Position numbers and translations under genes: made by a program | The notes under the pieces: generated by a model | What the model saw: only the letters and a program-made list of their open reading frames with translations | Databases searched by the model: none | Told to the model about the DNA's origin: nothing | Shown: positions 17,848-26,120 of the stretch, in pieces | Layout of the letters: the number at the start of each line of letters is the position of its first letter | Numbering within the stretch: the first letter of the stretch is position 1 | Assembly: GCA_050949905.1 (NCBI GenBank) | Contig: JBMNGP010000014.1 | Coordinates: 1 to 64,000 of the forward strand | Direction: 5' to 3' | Origin: DUML01 sp050949905 | GTDB taxonomy: Bacteria; Bacillota; Desulfitobacteriia; Desulfitobacteriales; Syntrophobotulaceae | DNA: 64,000 bases

Positions 17848-18783
17848 ATGCCGAAAATTACCTCTAACACTTGGAAAAAAGGAATCGGGAAAGGGCTGGA
17901 GACTACTTGGGATCTCGCTAAAGTAATCTTTCCAGTCACTTTGCTGGTCAGTATTCTGGAATATACCCCTGTTATCGATTTTTTAAGCAATATGCTGGCA
18001 CCGCTTATGGGTTTTTTTGGACTTTCAGGAGAATCAGCCATTGTTCTGGTGCTAGGCAATGTCTTAAATCTTTATGCCGCCCTCGGTGCTATGCTTGCGA
18101 TGAGCTTAACCGTGAAAGAAGCCTTTATCCTGGCCATTATGCTCAGCCTTTCCCATAACCTCATTTTAGAGACAGCCATTACTACCAAAATAGGAGTTAA
18201 ACCCTGGATTGTTGCTCTCATGCGTTTAGGAATAGGGTTTCTCTTTGCCTTTCTGATAAACATTTCTTGGGCCGGCGGAGGGGAAAAGGCTCAATATCTT
18301 TTGGCTACGGCTTCTAATGAGAGCCTCACGGCTTGGCCGGATATTGTACTCAGTGCCGTCTGGACAGCTTTTAATTCCATCCTGCAAATCGCCATTATTG
18401 TTATCCCGGTAATGATTTTTATCCAAATCTTAAAGGACGTCGAGATTTTACCTCTCCTGGCCAGGCTGATGAGTCCTTTTACCCGTTTGTTGGGAGTCAG
18501 CAATAAAACAGGTATAACCTTGCTGGCCGGGCTTCTATTCGGTATTGCTTATGGGGCTGGGGTGATAATCCAGACAGCTAAGGAAGAAAACCTCTCTAAA
18601 AAGGATATTTATCTCGTCAGTATTTTTTTAGTGTGCTGCCATGCCGTGATTGAGGATACGCTAATTTTTGCCCCTTTGGGTATTAATGTTCTCTATTTAT
18701 TACTAGTCCGGATTGCCTTGGCCATTATTTTGACTATTGCTACGGCTAAATTCTGGAGAATGGTGGAGAAAAGGGTACAATAA
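17848..18783 (+). CDS. nucleoside-recognition (GATE) domain membrane protein
   Basis: A 311-residue polytopic membrane protein with two repeated GATE-type halves, each with several helices; the halves begin near residue 25 and residue 165. The family includes nucleoside transporter gating domains and the SpoIIIA-region SpmA/SpmB type spore maturation proteins, but its transported substrate is not known. A hydrophilic loop near residues 140-160 separates the halves. It starts at ATG 17848 and is divergent from the GntR gene, which suggests control by that regulator. It could import or export a metabolite of the catabolic cluster. Confidence 0.72.
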   Translation: MPKITSNTWKKGIGKGLETTWDLAKVIFPVTLLVSILEYTPVIDFLSNMLAPLMGFFGLSGESAIVLVLGNVLNLYAALGAMLAMSLTVKEAFILAIMLSLSHNLILETAITTKIGVKPWIVALMRLGIGFLFAFLINISWAGGGEKAQYLLATASNESLTAWPDIVLSAVWTAFNSILQIAIIVIPVMIFIQILKDVEILPLLARLMSPFTRLLGVSNKTGITLLAGLLFGIAYGAGVIIQTAKEENLSKKDIYLVSIFLVCCHAVIEDTLIFAPLGINVLYLLLVRIALAIILTIATAKFWRMVEKRVQ

Positions 18784-18869
18784 TTTATTTGTGGAATAAT
18801 TTATCTATGGGAGTTATTTGCGTTATAATGAGATTTAGCAGTTAAGTACAGTGATGATTTTATTAGCTG

Positions 18870-19073
18870 TTAGACAGGCATTTTGATCACAAAGGTTATG
18901 GAGACATTCACACTAAGCTGTTCGTCTTCCAGGTACTCATGCAGCCTGCGCTGGAGTTCGGTAAGAGCGTCCTCGATTGTCAGCCCTTTGGCGGATAGCT
19001 TGTATTCATCACAAACAGCAACAAACCATTCGCTTTCCTGATGGATAGAGACAGTTACTTTAAGTTCTGTCAC
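18870..19073 (-). CDS. HicB-like small protein
   Basis: A 67-residue protein whose N-terminal part (VSIHQESEWFVAVCDEYKLSAKGLTIEDALTELQRRLHEYL region) matches the partial RNase H fold of HicB-type antitoxins (strand, W/V-A-x-C-x-E, G-x-T-x-x-E-A). No HicA toxin is adjacent and no DNA-binding tail is present, so it is probably an orphan HicB-like protein. The start is GTG 19073 with GGAGGG 8 bases upstream. Function unknown. Confidence 0.6.
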   Translation of the reverse strand: MTELKVTVSIHQESEWFVAVCDEYKLSAKGLTIEDALTELQRRLHEYLEDEQLSVNVSITFVIKMPV

Positions 19074-19266
19074 TGATTAATCCCTCCTGTCGAAGATAAT
19101 AACCCATTTTTTAAGTAGCTTTTTAAATATGTATATGAATTAATTGTCTTTTGGGAACACTTCAACCATTGATAGTTTTTATGTTTTATTATAAAATTTT
19201 AATATTACCTCTAAAATTGGATTGGAAAATATAGGGTATTTAGATAATTAAAAGGAAGTGATAACT

Positions 19267-20145
19267 ATGCGTCTGGCCTCTATCAAACTGGGAGGAGAGG
19301 AAATAGCGGCGCTTGTCACACCGCAAGGGTTAGTGCCCGTCCGGGCATTTAAGGATTTGGGCCAAGAATTTGAGGATAATTTATTCTCCTTAATTGATAA
19401 GGAACAGATTGATGCTTTAAAGGCCTGGTGGGAGACTGAAGGCCTTCCGAACATAAACTTATGGCTGAAATATGTTATTCCGGCGGAGGAGGTGGAATAT
19501 GCCCCTCTCTATCGCCACCCGCGTAAAATTTGGGGTATTGGTTTAAATTATGTGGAACATGCCGCAGACCTTCAAGCCAGCACGCCGAAAAGCGAACCGG
19601 CTAGTTTTATGAAACCTGATACCTCAATTATCGGTCATGGAGACTACATAGAAATTCCCCGGCAGTCTAACCGGACGACTGCTGAAGCGGAGCTGGGCGT
19701 AATAATCAAAAAACGCTGTTACGGCATAGGCGAAAAAGAAGTTATGGATTATATCGCTGGGTATACTACTATTATTGATATGACTGCTGAAGATATTTTG
19801 ATGCAAAATCCTCGTTATCTAACCCGTGCCAAAAGCTTTAATACTTTCTTCAGTTTCGGGCCGCATTTTGTCACCCCTGATGAAGTCCCTGACCTTTATA
19901 ATTTAAAAGTGGCTACGGTTTTTAATGGCAAAGTGCACCGGGAAAATATTATTGCTAATATGACTTTTCGACCGGAAACTCTGGTAGCTTTCCATTCCCA
20001 AGTAATGACGCTCTTGCCTGGAGATATTATTTCGACCGGGACACCGGGAGCGGTAGTTATTAATGACGGAGATACAGTCGAGTGCCGCATTGCCGGTTTT
20101 GAACCGCTGGTTAATCCGGTAAAGGATCTCAAAGTTTGCGAGTAG
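19267..20145 (+). CDS. fumarylacetoacetate hydrolase (FAH) family protein, long form
   Basis: A second FAH-fold enzyme, 292 residues, with an N-terminal subdomain and the catalytic core GIGLNYVEHA, AEAELGVIIKKRCY (metal ligands), TTIIDMTAEDILMQNPRYLTR and ISTGTPGAVVINDGD. It resembles 2-keto-3-deoxy sugar-acid or 2,4-diketo-acid hydrolases; the substrate is not determined. ATG 19267 is preferred to GTG 19258 because AAGGA sits 10 bases upstream of it. It is followed after 49 bases by an SDR gene, likely in one transcript, a pairing typical of sugar-acid and hydroxy-acid catabolism. Confidence 0.85.
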   Translation: MRLASIKLGGEEIAALVTPQGLVPVRAFKDLGQEFEDNLFSLIDKEQIDALKAWWETEGLPNINLWLKYVIPAEEVEYAPLYRHPRKIWGIGLNYVEHAADLQASTPKSEPASFMKPDTSIIGHGDYIEIPRQSNRTTAEAELGVIIKKRCYGIGEKEVMDYIAGYTTIIDMTAEDILMQNPRYLTRAKSFNTFFSFGPHFVTPDEVPDLYNLKVATVFNGKVHRENIIANMTFRPETLVAFHSQVMTLLPGDIISTGTPGAVVINDGDTVECRIAGFEPLVNPVKDLKVCE

Positions 20146-20194
20146 TTTCAAATTCTACGGCAGTAAATATTAACTACACAGGAGGTTATGAGAA

Positions 20195-20980
20195 ATGGAT
20201 TTAAATTTACAGGGTAAAGTAGCATTGGTTGTGGCTTCCAGTCAGGGCTTGGGCAAGGCTATCGCCACCCAGTTGGTGCTGGAAGGCGCTAAGGTGATGA
20301 TTACCAGTATTGACGGGCCGACACTGAAGGTTGTGCAAAAGGAGCTACAGGCTCTGGGGAAAGGAGAAGTCGCCCAATTTGAAGCGGACATAACCAAGGC
20401 TGAGGATATCAAAGCTTTGGTGCAATATACCAGGGATACATTGGGTAAGATCGATATTTTGATTAATAATGCCGGAGGCCCTCCCGGAGGCGGTTTTGAG
20501 AAATTTACTGATGAAGACTGGCAAAAAGCTTACGAGTTAAACCTGCTCAGCTATATCCGGCTTATTCGAGAAGTTTTGCCGGATTTGAAACAAAAGGGCG
20601 GCCGGATTATCAATATGGCTTCTTCTTCAGTCAAAGTGCCGATTCCTAATCTAATCCTTTCCAATACTTTCCGGATGGGTGTTTTAGGGCTTTCCAAGTC
20701 CCTGGCTGAGGAGTTGGCTCCTTACAACATTTTAGTCAATACCGTTTCTCCCGGCCGGATAGCTACCGATCGGGTTGCATTTCTGGATAAGCTTAAAGCC
20801 GAAAGGATGGGTATTACTCAGGAAGAAGTTGCAGCCCAGTCCCGCAAAACTATTCCTCTCGGGAGATACGGCGAGCCGGAAGAGTTTGCCAAGGTAGTGA
20901 CTATGCTGGTTTCCGATGCTTGTACTTATGTTACCGGCAGCACAATTTTGGTCGACGGCGGTATGGTTAAGTGTGTCTAG
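20195..20980 (+). CDS. short-chain dehydrogenase/reductase family protein, atypical active site
   Basis: Rossmann-fold protein of 261 residues with the N-terminal cofactor motif (ASSQGLGKAIA) and NNAGG, followed by the catalytic-serine region MASSSVKVPIPN. The usual YxxxK pair is absent: the aligned segment reads LSNTFRMGVLGLSKSLAEEL, so Tyr is replaced by Ser and Lys by Arg. A known side branch of SDRs shares this pattern (S-N-x-x-R). It may have a different chemistry or bind without ordinary dehydrogenation. GGAGG precedes ATG 20195. Probably co-transcribed with the FAH gene upstream. Confidence 0.8.
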   Translation: MDLNLQGKVALVVASSQGLGKAIATQLVLEGAKVMITSIDGPTLKVVQKELQALGKGEVAQFEADITKAEDIKALVQYTRDTLGKIDILINNAGGPPGGGFEKFTDEDWQKAYELNLLSYIRLIREVLPDLKQKGGRIINMASSSVKVPIPNLILSNTFRMGVLGLSKSLAEELAPYNILVNTVSPGRIATDRVAFLDKLKAERMGITQEEVAAQSRKTIPLGRYGEPEEFAKVVTMLVSDACTYVTGSTILVDGGMVKCV

Positions 20981-21046
20981 CGGACTTTCAGTAGTGAACA
21001 GGTAACAATTACAAAATAAAAGGCGAATTTATTGCCCTTAAGAAAT

Positions 21047-21097
21047 AAATCCCCTCGGCCGGAAGGAAGTTAATCCTTTGAGCTGGAGGGGATTTTG
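21047..21097. terminator. bidirectional terminator
   Basis: AAATCCCCTC (21047-21056) pairs with GAGGGGATTT (21086-21095), with an inner AAGGA/TCCTT stem. T-runs lie on both strands. It separates the SDR gene from the leftward toast-rack/PspC pair. Confidence 0.75.
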
Positions 21098-21109
21098 TTA
21101 TTGATTCTC

Positions 21110-22021
21110 TTATATTGTCTGAAACTGGACATTGGCAACACCGGTATCAATATCAAAAATAAATTTGACGGCTTTATTATCAAAGTCCGGTGAGGTGTGG
21201 TAATCCCCCTTTTTCTCTAATCCTAAGCTGGCGAGGTTGTCACTGGAAAGGGCACTGTCCAGTTTAATTTGCAGGCCGGCTTCTTTGGGCACATAGATTT
21301 TTAGATTTGAGGCACCGGAATCGATGTTAAAGTTAGTTTGGGAAGCTTTAGTACCCAAACGGAGATCCAGGTCGGCGGCTCCCACATTCAGTTTCAGATT
21401 TTTGACCGCCAGGCCGGTTAGATCCAGGTTAGCCTGAGTGGCGCCTAGATCAAGATTCATCTCCCAAGTCACATCCTGGTGCAAATCCAGGTAGCAGTAC
21501 ATATTATCGTGATTATCAAAAAGGTTAGAATTCTTTTTATTAAAGTCAATTAGCACTTTCCGGTCATCATTAAAGAAGCTGTGGTCATATCTGAGGCCGG
21601 GAACATTGCTTTTGAGCTGCATAAGATTGGTGTCGGTAGAATTGAATTGTACTGTTCCTGCTCCAAAAGCAAAATTAAGCTGTCCTTCTTCAGTGGCAGC
21701 TTTTTTGGATAATGAATAGTCGTGGTTTTCCGAATAATTGTAATTGGGAGCTTGATATTGATAGTTGCCGGTTTGATTGTTTGAAATGATACCGTACAGA
21801 AAGATGGATACCAAAATGATCAACCAGATAAGAAGTTTTAAGACGGCATTTTCTTTAAGGACAATATTAAACCCGATACCTATCAGGATCAGCGGCCAGA
21901 GCTGAGCTAAAGCCCGGAAAAAAACATCCACAATGGAAAAAGAAAAGAAGTCCAAATTGTTTAAGAGCCAGACAATGCCTATTAGAATTATTATTATACC
22001 CAGGGTGGTATTCTTGCGCAT
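21110..22021 (-). CDS. LiaF-like membrane protein with toast-rack domain
   Basis: A 303-residue protein: a short N-terminal membrane segment (GIIIILIGIVWLLNN), two more helices (to about residue 75), then an external all-beta domain rich in Asp/Asn/Leu repeats (LDLGATQANLDLTG..LKLNVGAADLDLRLG), the beta-helical toast-rack/DUF4097-type fold found in envelope-stress proteins. It starts one base from the end of the PspC gene on its 5' side, so the two are co-transcribed. Likely part of a cell-envelope stress module; no two-component system is adjacent. Confidence 0.7.
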   Translation of the reverse strand: MRKNTTLGIIIILIGIVWLLNNLDFFSFSIVDVFFRALAQLWPLILIGIGFNIVLKENAVLKLLIWLIILVSIFLYGIISNNQTGNYQYQAPNYNYSENHDYSLSKKAATEEGQLNFAFGAGTVQFNSTDTNLMQLKSNVPGLRYDHSFFNDDRKVLIDFNKKNSNLFDNHDNMYCYLDLHQDVTWEMNLDLGATQANLDLTGLAVKNLKLNVGAADLDLRLGTKASQTNFNIDSGASNLKIYVPKEAGLQIKLDSALSSDNLASLGLEKKGDYHTSPDFDNKAVKFIFDIDTGVANVQFQTI

Positions 22022-22022
22022 C

Positions 22023-22427
22023 TTATGCCCTCCTCGTGCTCAATAAGATATAAAGGCCTATGGCTATTATCCCCAACGGAATAATAATATCCAGGTCAAA
22101 CCAGCGAAAGAATTTATCGACCATAAAGATCAGCCCAACTATTATTAAGGCAATACCTAAGATCCGTTTGCTTTTTTCTTTGTCCGGAGCCGAGGTTTCT
22201 CTGTCCGCCGAGGTCTCCAAATTGCCGGCAGTGCTAAAGGGGCTGTAACTTCTCTCCGGCATGAGCAGCCAGCAGACTATATAAGCAATAATCCCGATAC
22301 CGGCAAAAATTAATAACAGCCAAATGATTCGGACAATGGTAGGGTCAATATCAAAGTACTCTGCTATTCCGGCGCAAACCCCCGCCAGGATTTTATTTTC
22401 TCTTGATCTGTATAACTGTTTGCTCAT
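22023..22427 (-). CDS. PspC domain membrane protein
   Basis: A 134-residue protein with an N-terminal PspC domain (LYRSRENKILAGVCAGIAEYFDIDPTIVRI region), one helix (WLLLIFAGIGIIAYIVCWLLM) and, after a Ser/Glu/Lys-rich linker, two LiaF-type helices (about 90-131). PspC-family proteins sit in the cytoplasmic membrane and take part in the phage-shock/envelope-stress response. Start at 22427 follows GGAGG. The gene overlaps by spacing (one base) with the toast-rack gene and leads that pair. Confidence 0.82.
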   Translation of the reverse strand: MSKQLYRSRENKILAGVCAGIAEYFDIDPTIVRIIWLLLIFAGIGIIAYIVCWLLMPERSYSPFSTAGNLETSADRETSAPDKEKSKRILGIALIIVGLIFMVDKFFRWFDLDIIIPLGIIAIGLYILLSTRRA

Positions 22428-22736
22428 AGTTTTATCCTCCTTGGAGAGAATTACATTATATTATATTAAAGGGCAAAGGTCGTAAGAATTCTCAATACTT
22501 AAGGAAAGAAATAACTTTTAGATTCTACCTTCATTATAAATAAATGATGAGGGATGTAAAGTAGATGGTGCTGATTAGATAGAAAAGGTTAAAAGGGGAA
22601 GCCAAGGGGATATGAAGGAAGTGTTTTTTGCATTACTTAGCGAACCGTTAAAGCAGAGAAGCGTCGTGAGCGCAGCTGATACAGCGTTAAACTGCACCGT
22701 TGTTCAGATAAAGAAATTCAAAGGGGCCTGAATTTA

Positions 22737-22785
22737 TGTAGGGTAGGATGTACTGAATCTACGCTTCAGTACATCCTACCCTACA
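22737..22785. repeat. perfect 21-bp inverted repeat, 7-base loop
   Basis: Bases 22737-22757 and 22765-22785 are exact reverse complements (TGTAGGGTAGGATGTACTGAA and its partner), loop TCTACGC. No T-run follows on either strand, so it is not an ordinary terminator. It lies 9 bases left of the element at 22794. The 800-base gap 22428-23226 holds only this, the element below and AT-rich DNA. Confidence 0.85.
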
Positions 22786-22793
22786 GAGAGATA

Positions 22794-23040
22794 GAACTTG
22801 ACCAAATACGGAAATGAGCGTTAAGGGATAGTAGCGTTAAGCGAACAAAAAACGCAGCGTTAAGACATGCCAAGGGTTGACGGTCACGGAGGACCTAATG
22901 GCGCGGTGCCATAGAGGGCAAGGAGCGACGACTTGCAGATAGCCTAGGGGTTTTGGCATGTTAGCGAGTATTTTTCTTGGAAACAGTCCACCGAACTGTT
23001 TCCCTACGTGACCGTGCGAATGGAGTATTTGGACAAGTTC
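22794..23040. repeat. MITE-like non-coding element with terminal inverted repeats
   Basis: A 247-base block is bounded by 16-base inverted repeats with one mismatch: GAACTTGACCAAATAC at 22794-22809 and GTATTTGGACAAGTTC at 23025-23040. Inside are three further inverted pairs: ACATGCCAA/TTGGCATGT (22865/22953), ACGGTCACG/CGTGACCG (22880/23007) and GGAAACAGT/ACTGTTTCC (22979/22995, 7-base loop). The word AGCGTTAAG recurs near the left end. No convincing protein is encoded. Confidence 0.6.
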
Positions 23041-23226
23041 AACGACAAAAGAAGATGCCTCAAATGAAAACATCTCCTTGAATATTTGGTTTATTTACTC
23101 TCCGTTTTTAGGGTTACCCCAACATTTGACAGAGAGTTTTTTTCGCTTTGCAACGGCCCCCCTTGGGTGTGGCATCCTGGTAATATAATGTTCCTTTGCT
23201 CCAGAGGTTGGTTTATAAAAGCCTCT

Positions 23227-23991
23227 TTAGCTTCTTAGGATTTGGCCGAGGAAGGCTTGGGTGCGGGGGTGCTTAGGATTAGCGAAGACTTCGTCCGGCC
23301 TGCCTTGTTCAATTATTTCACCGTTATCCATGAAGATCACCCTATTGGCTACTTCCCGTGCAAACCCCATCTCGTGGGTAACCACCAGCATGGTCATATG
23401 TTCTTCAGCCAGGGCTTTCATTACTTTGAGGACTTCGCCGGTCAGTTCGGGATCCAGAGCCGAAGTAGGCTCATCGAAAAGCATTATTTCAGGATTCATG
23501 GCCAAGGCTCTGGCGATAGCTACTCTCTGCTGTTGTCCCCCGGAAAGCTCACAAGGATAACTGTTTCTTTTTTGGGATAAGCCTACTTTCGCCAGTAGTT
23601 GGTCGGCAATTTTTTCAGCCTCGGCCCGGGGAGTATTATTGACGGTCAGCGGGGCTTCAATGATATTTTCCAAGACGCTTTTATGCGGGAAAAGATTAAA
23701 ATTTTGAAAGACCATACCCATCTTCAGGCGCAAGGTACGGATATCCTTCTCCGAAGCATAGACGCTGTTGCCGGCGGTATCTTCGGAAACCATAGGTTTG
23801 CCTGCTATTTCGATGCTGCCTTTCTCAATGGTTTCTAAACGAATTAAACATCTTAAAAGGGTACTTTTGCCTGAGCCAGAGGGTCCTATAATAGCAATGA
23901 CTTCCCCTTTTTCCACTTCCAGGTCAATCCCTTTTAAAACTTCAAGCTGATTAAATTTTTTAGAGAGATTTTTGGCAGTTAAGATTTTCAT
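23227..23991 (-). CDS. polar amino-acid ABC transporter ATP-binding protein
   Basis: ATPase subunit that powers uptake of a polar amino acid (GlnQ/HisP/ArtP type). The 254-residue product has Walker A GPSGSGKS (about 35-42), the signature LSGGQQQRVAIARALA, Walker B MLFDEPTSALD and the H-loop VVTHEMGFA. ATG 23991 is chosen because the upstream 40 codons read as non-coding and family members begin near MKILTAKNLSKKF. Third gene of the operon SBP - permease - ATPase, all transcribed leftward. Substrate is not determined by this subunit. Confidence 0.9.
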   Translation of the reverse strand: MKILTAKNLSKKFNQLEVLKGIDLEVEKGEVIAIIGPSGSGKSTLLRCLIRLETIEKGSIEIAGKPMVSEDTAGNSVYASEKDIRTLRLKMGMVFQNFNLFPHKSVLENIIEAPLTVNNTPRAEAEKIADQLLAKVGLSQKRNSYPCELSGGQQQRVAIARALAMNPEIMLFDEPTSALDPELTGEVLKVMKALAEEHMTMLVVTHEMGFAREVANRVIFMDNGEIIEQGRPDEVFANPKHPRTQAFLGQILRS

Positions 23992-24129
23992 TAGCAAAAC
24001 ATCCTTTAGCTCTTTCCTTAAAACGTATTTTGACGAGACTACAAAAGAGACTACTAAAAAGTTTTTTAAATTGCTCTGAATAGAGAGTCGGCGCAAGCTC
24101 CTTGCTGTCATTCTGAAGGGAGCCTTAGG

Positions 24130-24780
24130 TCAGCCAAGATAATAAGCATAGCGTTGCTCCAATTTTCTAAAGACCAGGGTCAGAATCAAAGTATTCAGCA
24201 AATAAAAGACCCCGGCGATCAGAAAGGCGGTAATCACAAAATCCCTGGTGACAATAATTTGGGCTGATCTGAGGACATCGGTTAAGCCTATCCCAAAGAC
24301 CAGGGCGGTATCTTTGACCAGGGTGATAACTTCATTACTGACCGGGGGTAAAATTCGCTTGACCATCTGGGGAATAATAATCCGTTTCATGGTTTGGCTG
24401 TAGCTTAAGCCTAGAACGTCGGCACTTTCATACTGGCCGCGATCAATGGACTGAATTCCCGCGCGGAAAATTTCAGCGAAATAAGCGGCATAATTAAGGG
24501 CAAAAGCCACAATGGCAGCGGGCATATTTTCCAGGCGGATACCGAAAGCAGGCAGCCCAAAATATATGAAGAAAACCTGCAGTAAGAGAGGGGTTCCTCG
24601 TAAAAGCCATATATAGGTTCCTGTAGTAGCTTGCAACAGGCGGGATTTCGAGATTCGGGCCAGAGCTATAATAAGCCCCAGGGGAAGGGAGAATAATAAA
24701 GTTGAGAAGAAAAGGCCGTAGGTGACCTTGAAGCCTTTCATAATGGCAAATGTTGAGTTAATAATATAATCCAGTTCCAT
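24130..24780 (-). CDS. polar amino-acid ABC transporter permease
   Basis: Membrane subunit, HisM/GlnP type, 216 residues and about five transmembrane helices. The conserved coupling loop is visible as EIFRAGIQSIDRGQYESADVLGL region (E-A-x3-G type, ending near residue 125), where it docks with the ATPase. It starts at ATG 24780 and is followed after 138 bases by the ATPase gene. Only one permease gene is present, so the transporter probably works as a homodimer of this subunit. Confidence 0.9.
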   Translation of the reverse strand: MELDYIINSTFAIMKGFKVTYGLFFSTLLFSLPLGLIIALARISKSRLLQATTGTYIWLLRGTPLLLQVFFIYFGLPAFGIRLENMPAAIVAFALNYAAYFAEIFRAGIQSIDRGQYESADVLGLSYSQTMKRIIIPQMVKRILPPVSNEVITLVKDTALVFGIGLTDVLRSAQIIVTRDFVITAFLIAGVFYLLNTLILTLVFRKLEQRYAYYLG

Positions 24781-24897
24781 AGTCTACTCCTAACAGCTTA
24801 ATAGTAGGACAATCTCTCTAATAGAATATCATAAAATCAAGGAAATTTGTTCTGGAAAATAATTAGCAAAAGAAGGTATGAGGCCGGACTTGAACAG

Positions 24898-24931
24898 GGT
24901 TTAGGCTGTTGCCGGGGCAACAGCCTAAACC
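24898..24931. repeat. 16-bp inverted repeat between transporter genes
   Basis: GGTTTAGGCTGTTGCC (24898-24913) and its exact complement (24916-24931) are only two bases apart. It lies between the binding-protein gene and the permease gene on the leftward transcript; there is no T-run in that direction. Such intergenic hairpins can stabilise or partly terminate the mRNA and give excess binding protein. Confidence 0.75.
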
Positions 24932-24982
24932 TTGGTAAACTAAAAATATTCTAACCTTTTCACAATACTCTTGGTAATTACT

Positions 24983-25825
24983 TTATTTCAGGACAATATC
25001 CTCGCCAAACCATTTTTCGGAGATTTCTTTAGCACTGCCGTCAGCAATCATGTCATCAATGGCCTTTTGCAGCTCAGCGCGGAAGGCTTCATCGGTTTTG
25101 CGAATGCCGATGCCGTATTCTTCAGAACCGAAATCTTCTTCCAAGACGGTGTAAACATTAGGTTCCTTCGTTAAATAGTATTTGCCGACTACTTCATCAA
25201 TAACGATGGCATCCATTCTGCCAACCTTAACATCCATTAATGCTTCGGTATTGTTTCCGAATTCCACTAGTTCGCCAATGGTTTTGAAAGTTGCTTCGTC
25301 GGCTTTAACGGCACCAACTGCGGTGCTGCCGCCCTGCACAGCAACTTTTTTGCCGGCTAAGTCAGCTTTGGTCTTAATCGGAGAATCTTTCGTGACAATC
25401 ACAATCTGCCTGTTAGCCAGGTAGGGTTTGCTGAAGTTAATCTGCGCCTGTCTTTCAGCGGTGATAGTCATACCGTTCCAGACCACATCGATATTTTTGT
25501 TGTTAAGCTCCATAATAATGCCGGACCAGACACAAGGTTGGAATTTGACATCCACACCCATTTTTTCGGCTGCTTTTTTAGCCATATCAATGTCGAAACC
25601 TACGATCTCACCTTTGTCATCCCGGAAACCCATCGGCGGGAAAGAATCATCCAGGCCTACGGTAAAATAACCTTTAGCTTTGATATCATCCCAGGAAGTG
25701 TCGGTTGTTTCCGCCGGCTCCTGGTCATTCGGAGCAGGCTCGGCCGGTTGTTGGCTGGCGCAGCCGCTCATAGCTAGAGCCAATACCAGGATTACGCTAA
25801 GTACAAGTACGAAACCTTTTTTCAT
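24983..25825 (-). CDS. amino-acid ABC transporter substrate-binding lipoprotein
   Basis: A 280-residue extracytoplasmic binding protein of family 3. It has a lipoprotein signal peptide with lipobox AMSGC (Cys about residue 22), an acidic linker (PAPNDQEPAETTD), then the type II fold: GLDDSFPPMGFRDDKGEIVG, DIDMAKKAAEKMG, and the arginine/aspartate ligand-pocket regions GMTITAERQAQINFS and GGSTAVGAV. This pattern is shared by polar and cationic amino-acid binders, so glutamine, arginine or cystine are all possible. First gene of the transporter operon, with a promoter at 25880. Confidence 0.9.
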   Translation of the reverse strand: MKKGFVLVLSVILVLALAMSGCASQQPAEPAPNDQEPAETTDTSWDDIKAKGYFTVGLDDSFPPMGFRDDKGEIVGFDIDMAKKAAEKMGVDVKFQPCVWSGIIMELNNKNIDVVWNGMTITAERQAQINFSKPYLANRQIVIVTKDSPIKTKADLAGKKVAVQGGSTAVGAVKADEATFKTIGELVEFGNNTEALMDVKVGRMDAIVIDEVVGKYYLTKEPNVYTVLEEDFGSEEYGIGIRKTDEAFRAELQKAIDDMIADGSAKEISEKWFGEDIVLK

Positions 25826-25879
25826 CTCTAAGTTCCCCTTTCATGGACATAAATAAATGCTTGTCATGTAACAATGCTT

Positions 25880-25908
25880 ATTATACTTTAGTTAGGTAAA
25901 TAAGTAAA
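25880..25908 (-). promoter_or_regulatory. promoter of the amino-acid ABC operon
   Basis: On the minus strand TTTACT (25908-25903), 17 bases, TATAAT (25885-25880). The base word AATGCTT occurs twice nearby (25856, 25873); no clear ARG box was found. Confidence 0.45.
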
Positions 25909-26098
25909 GAGCTAAATTATTATTTTTTAAAGCTGCTTACTGAAAATAGAACCAGAGTGAAAAAGCTGCGTAGGAGGATTAGATCAAGGTGGGGAAAAGA
26001 AAGCTAGTGGAGTTAAAGAATAACTACACTAGCTTAATAAGCGGCAAAATGTTGAGAAGCTTTGATTTAAGATATCCTCAAACTTTTGGAGAGCTTAT

Positions 26099-26120
26099 GC
26101 TTAAATGAAACAATTTAAGC
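26099..26120. repeat. short hairpin just after the lipoprotein gene
   Basis: GCTTAAAT (26099-26106) and ATTTAAGC (26113-26120) form an 8-bp AT-rich stem next to the stop codon. There is no clear T-run, so termination is uncertain. Confidence 0.4.

Noticed and set aside
22837..23073. 78-residue minus-strand frame
   Set aside because: Lies wholly within the non-coding inverted-repeat element; no ribosome site.
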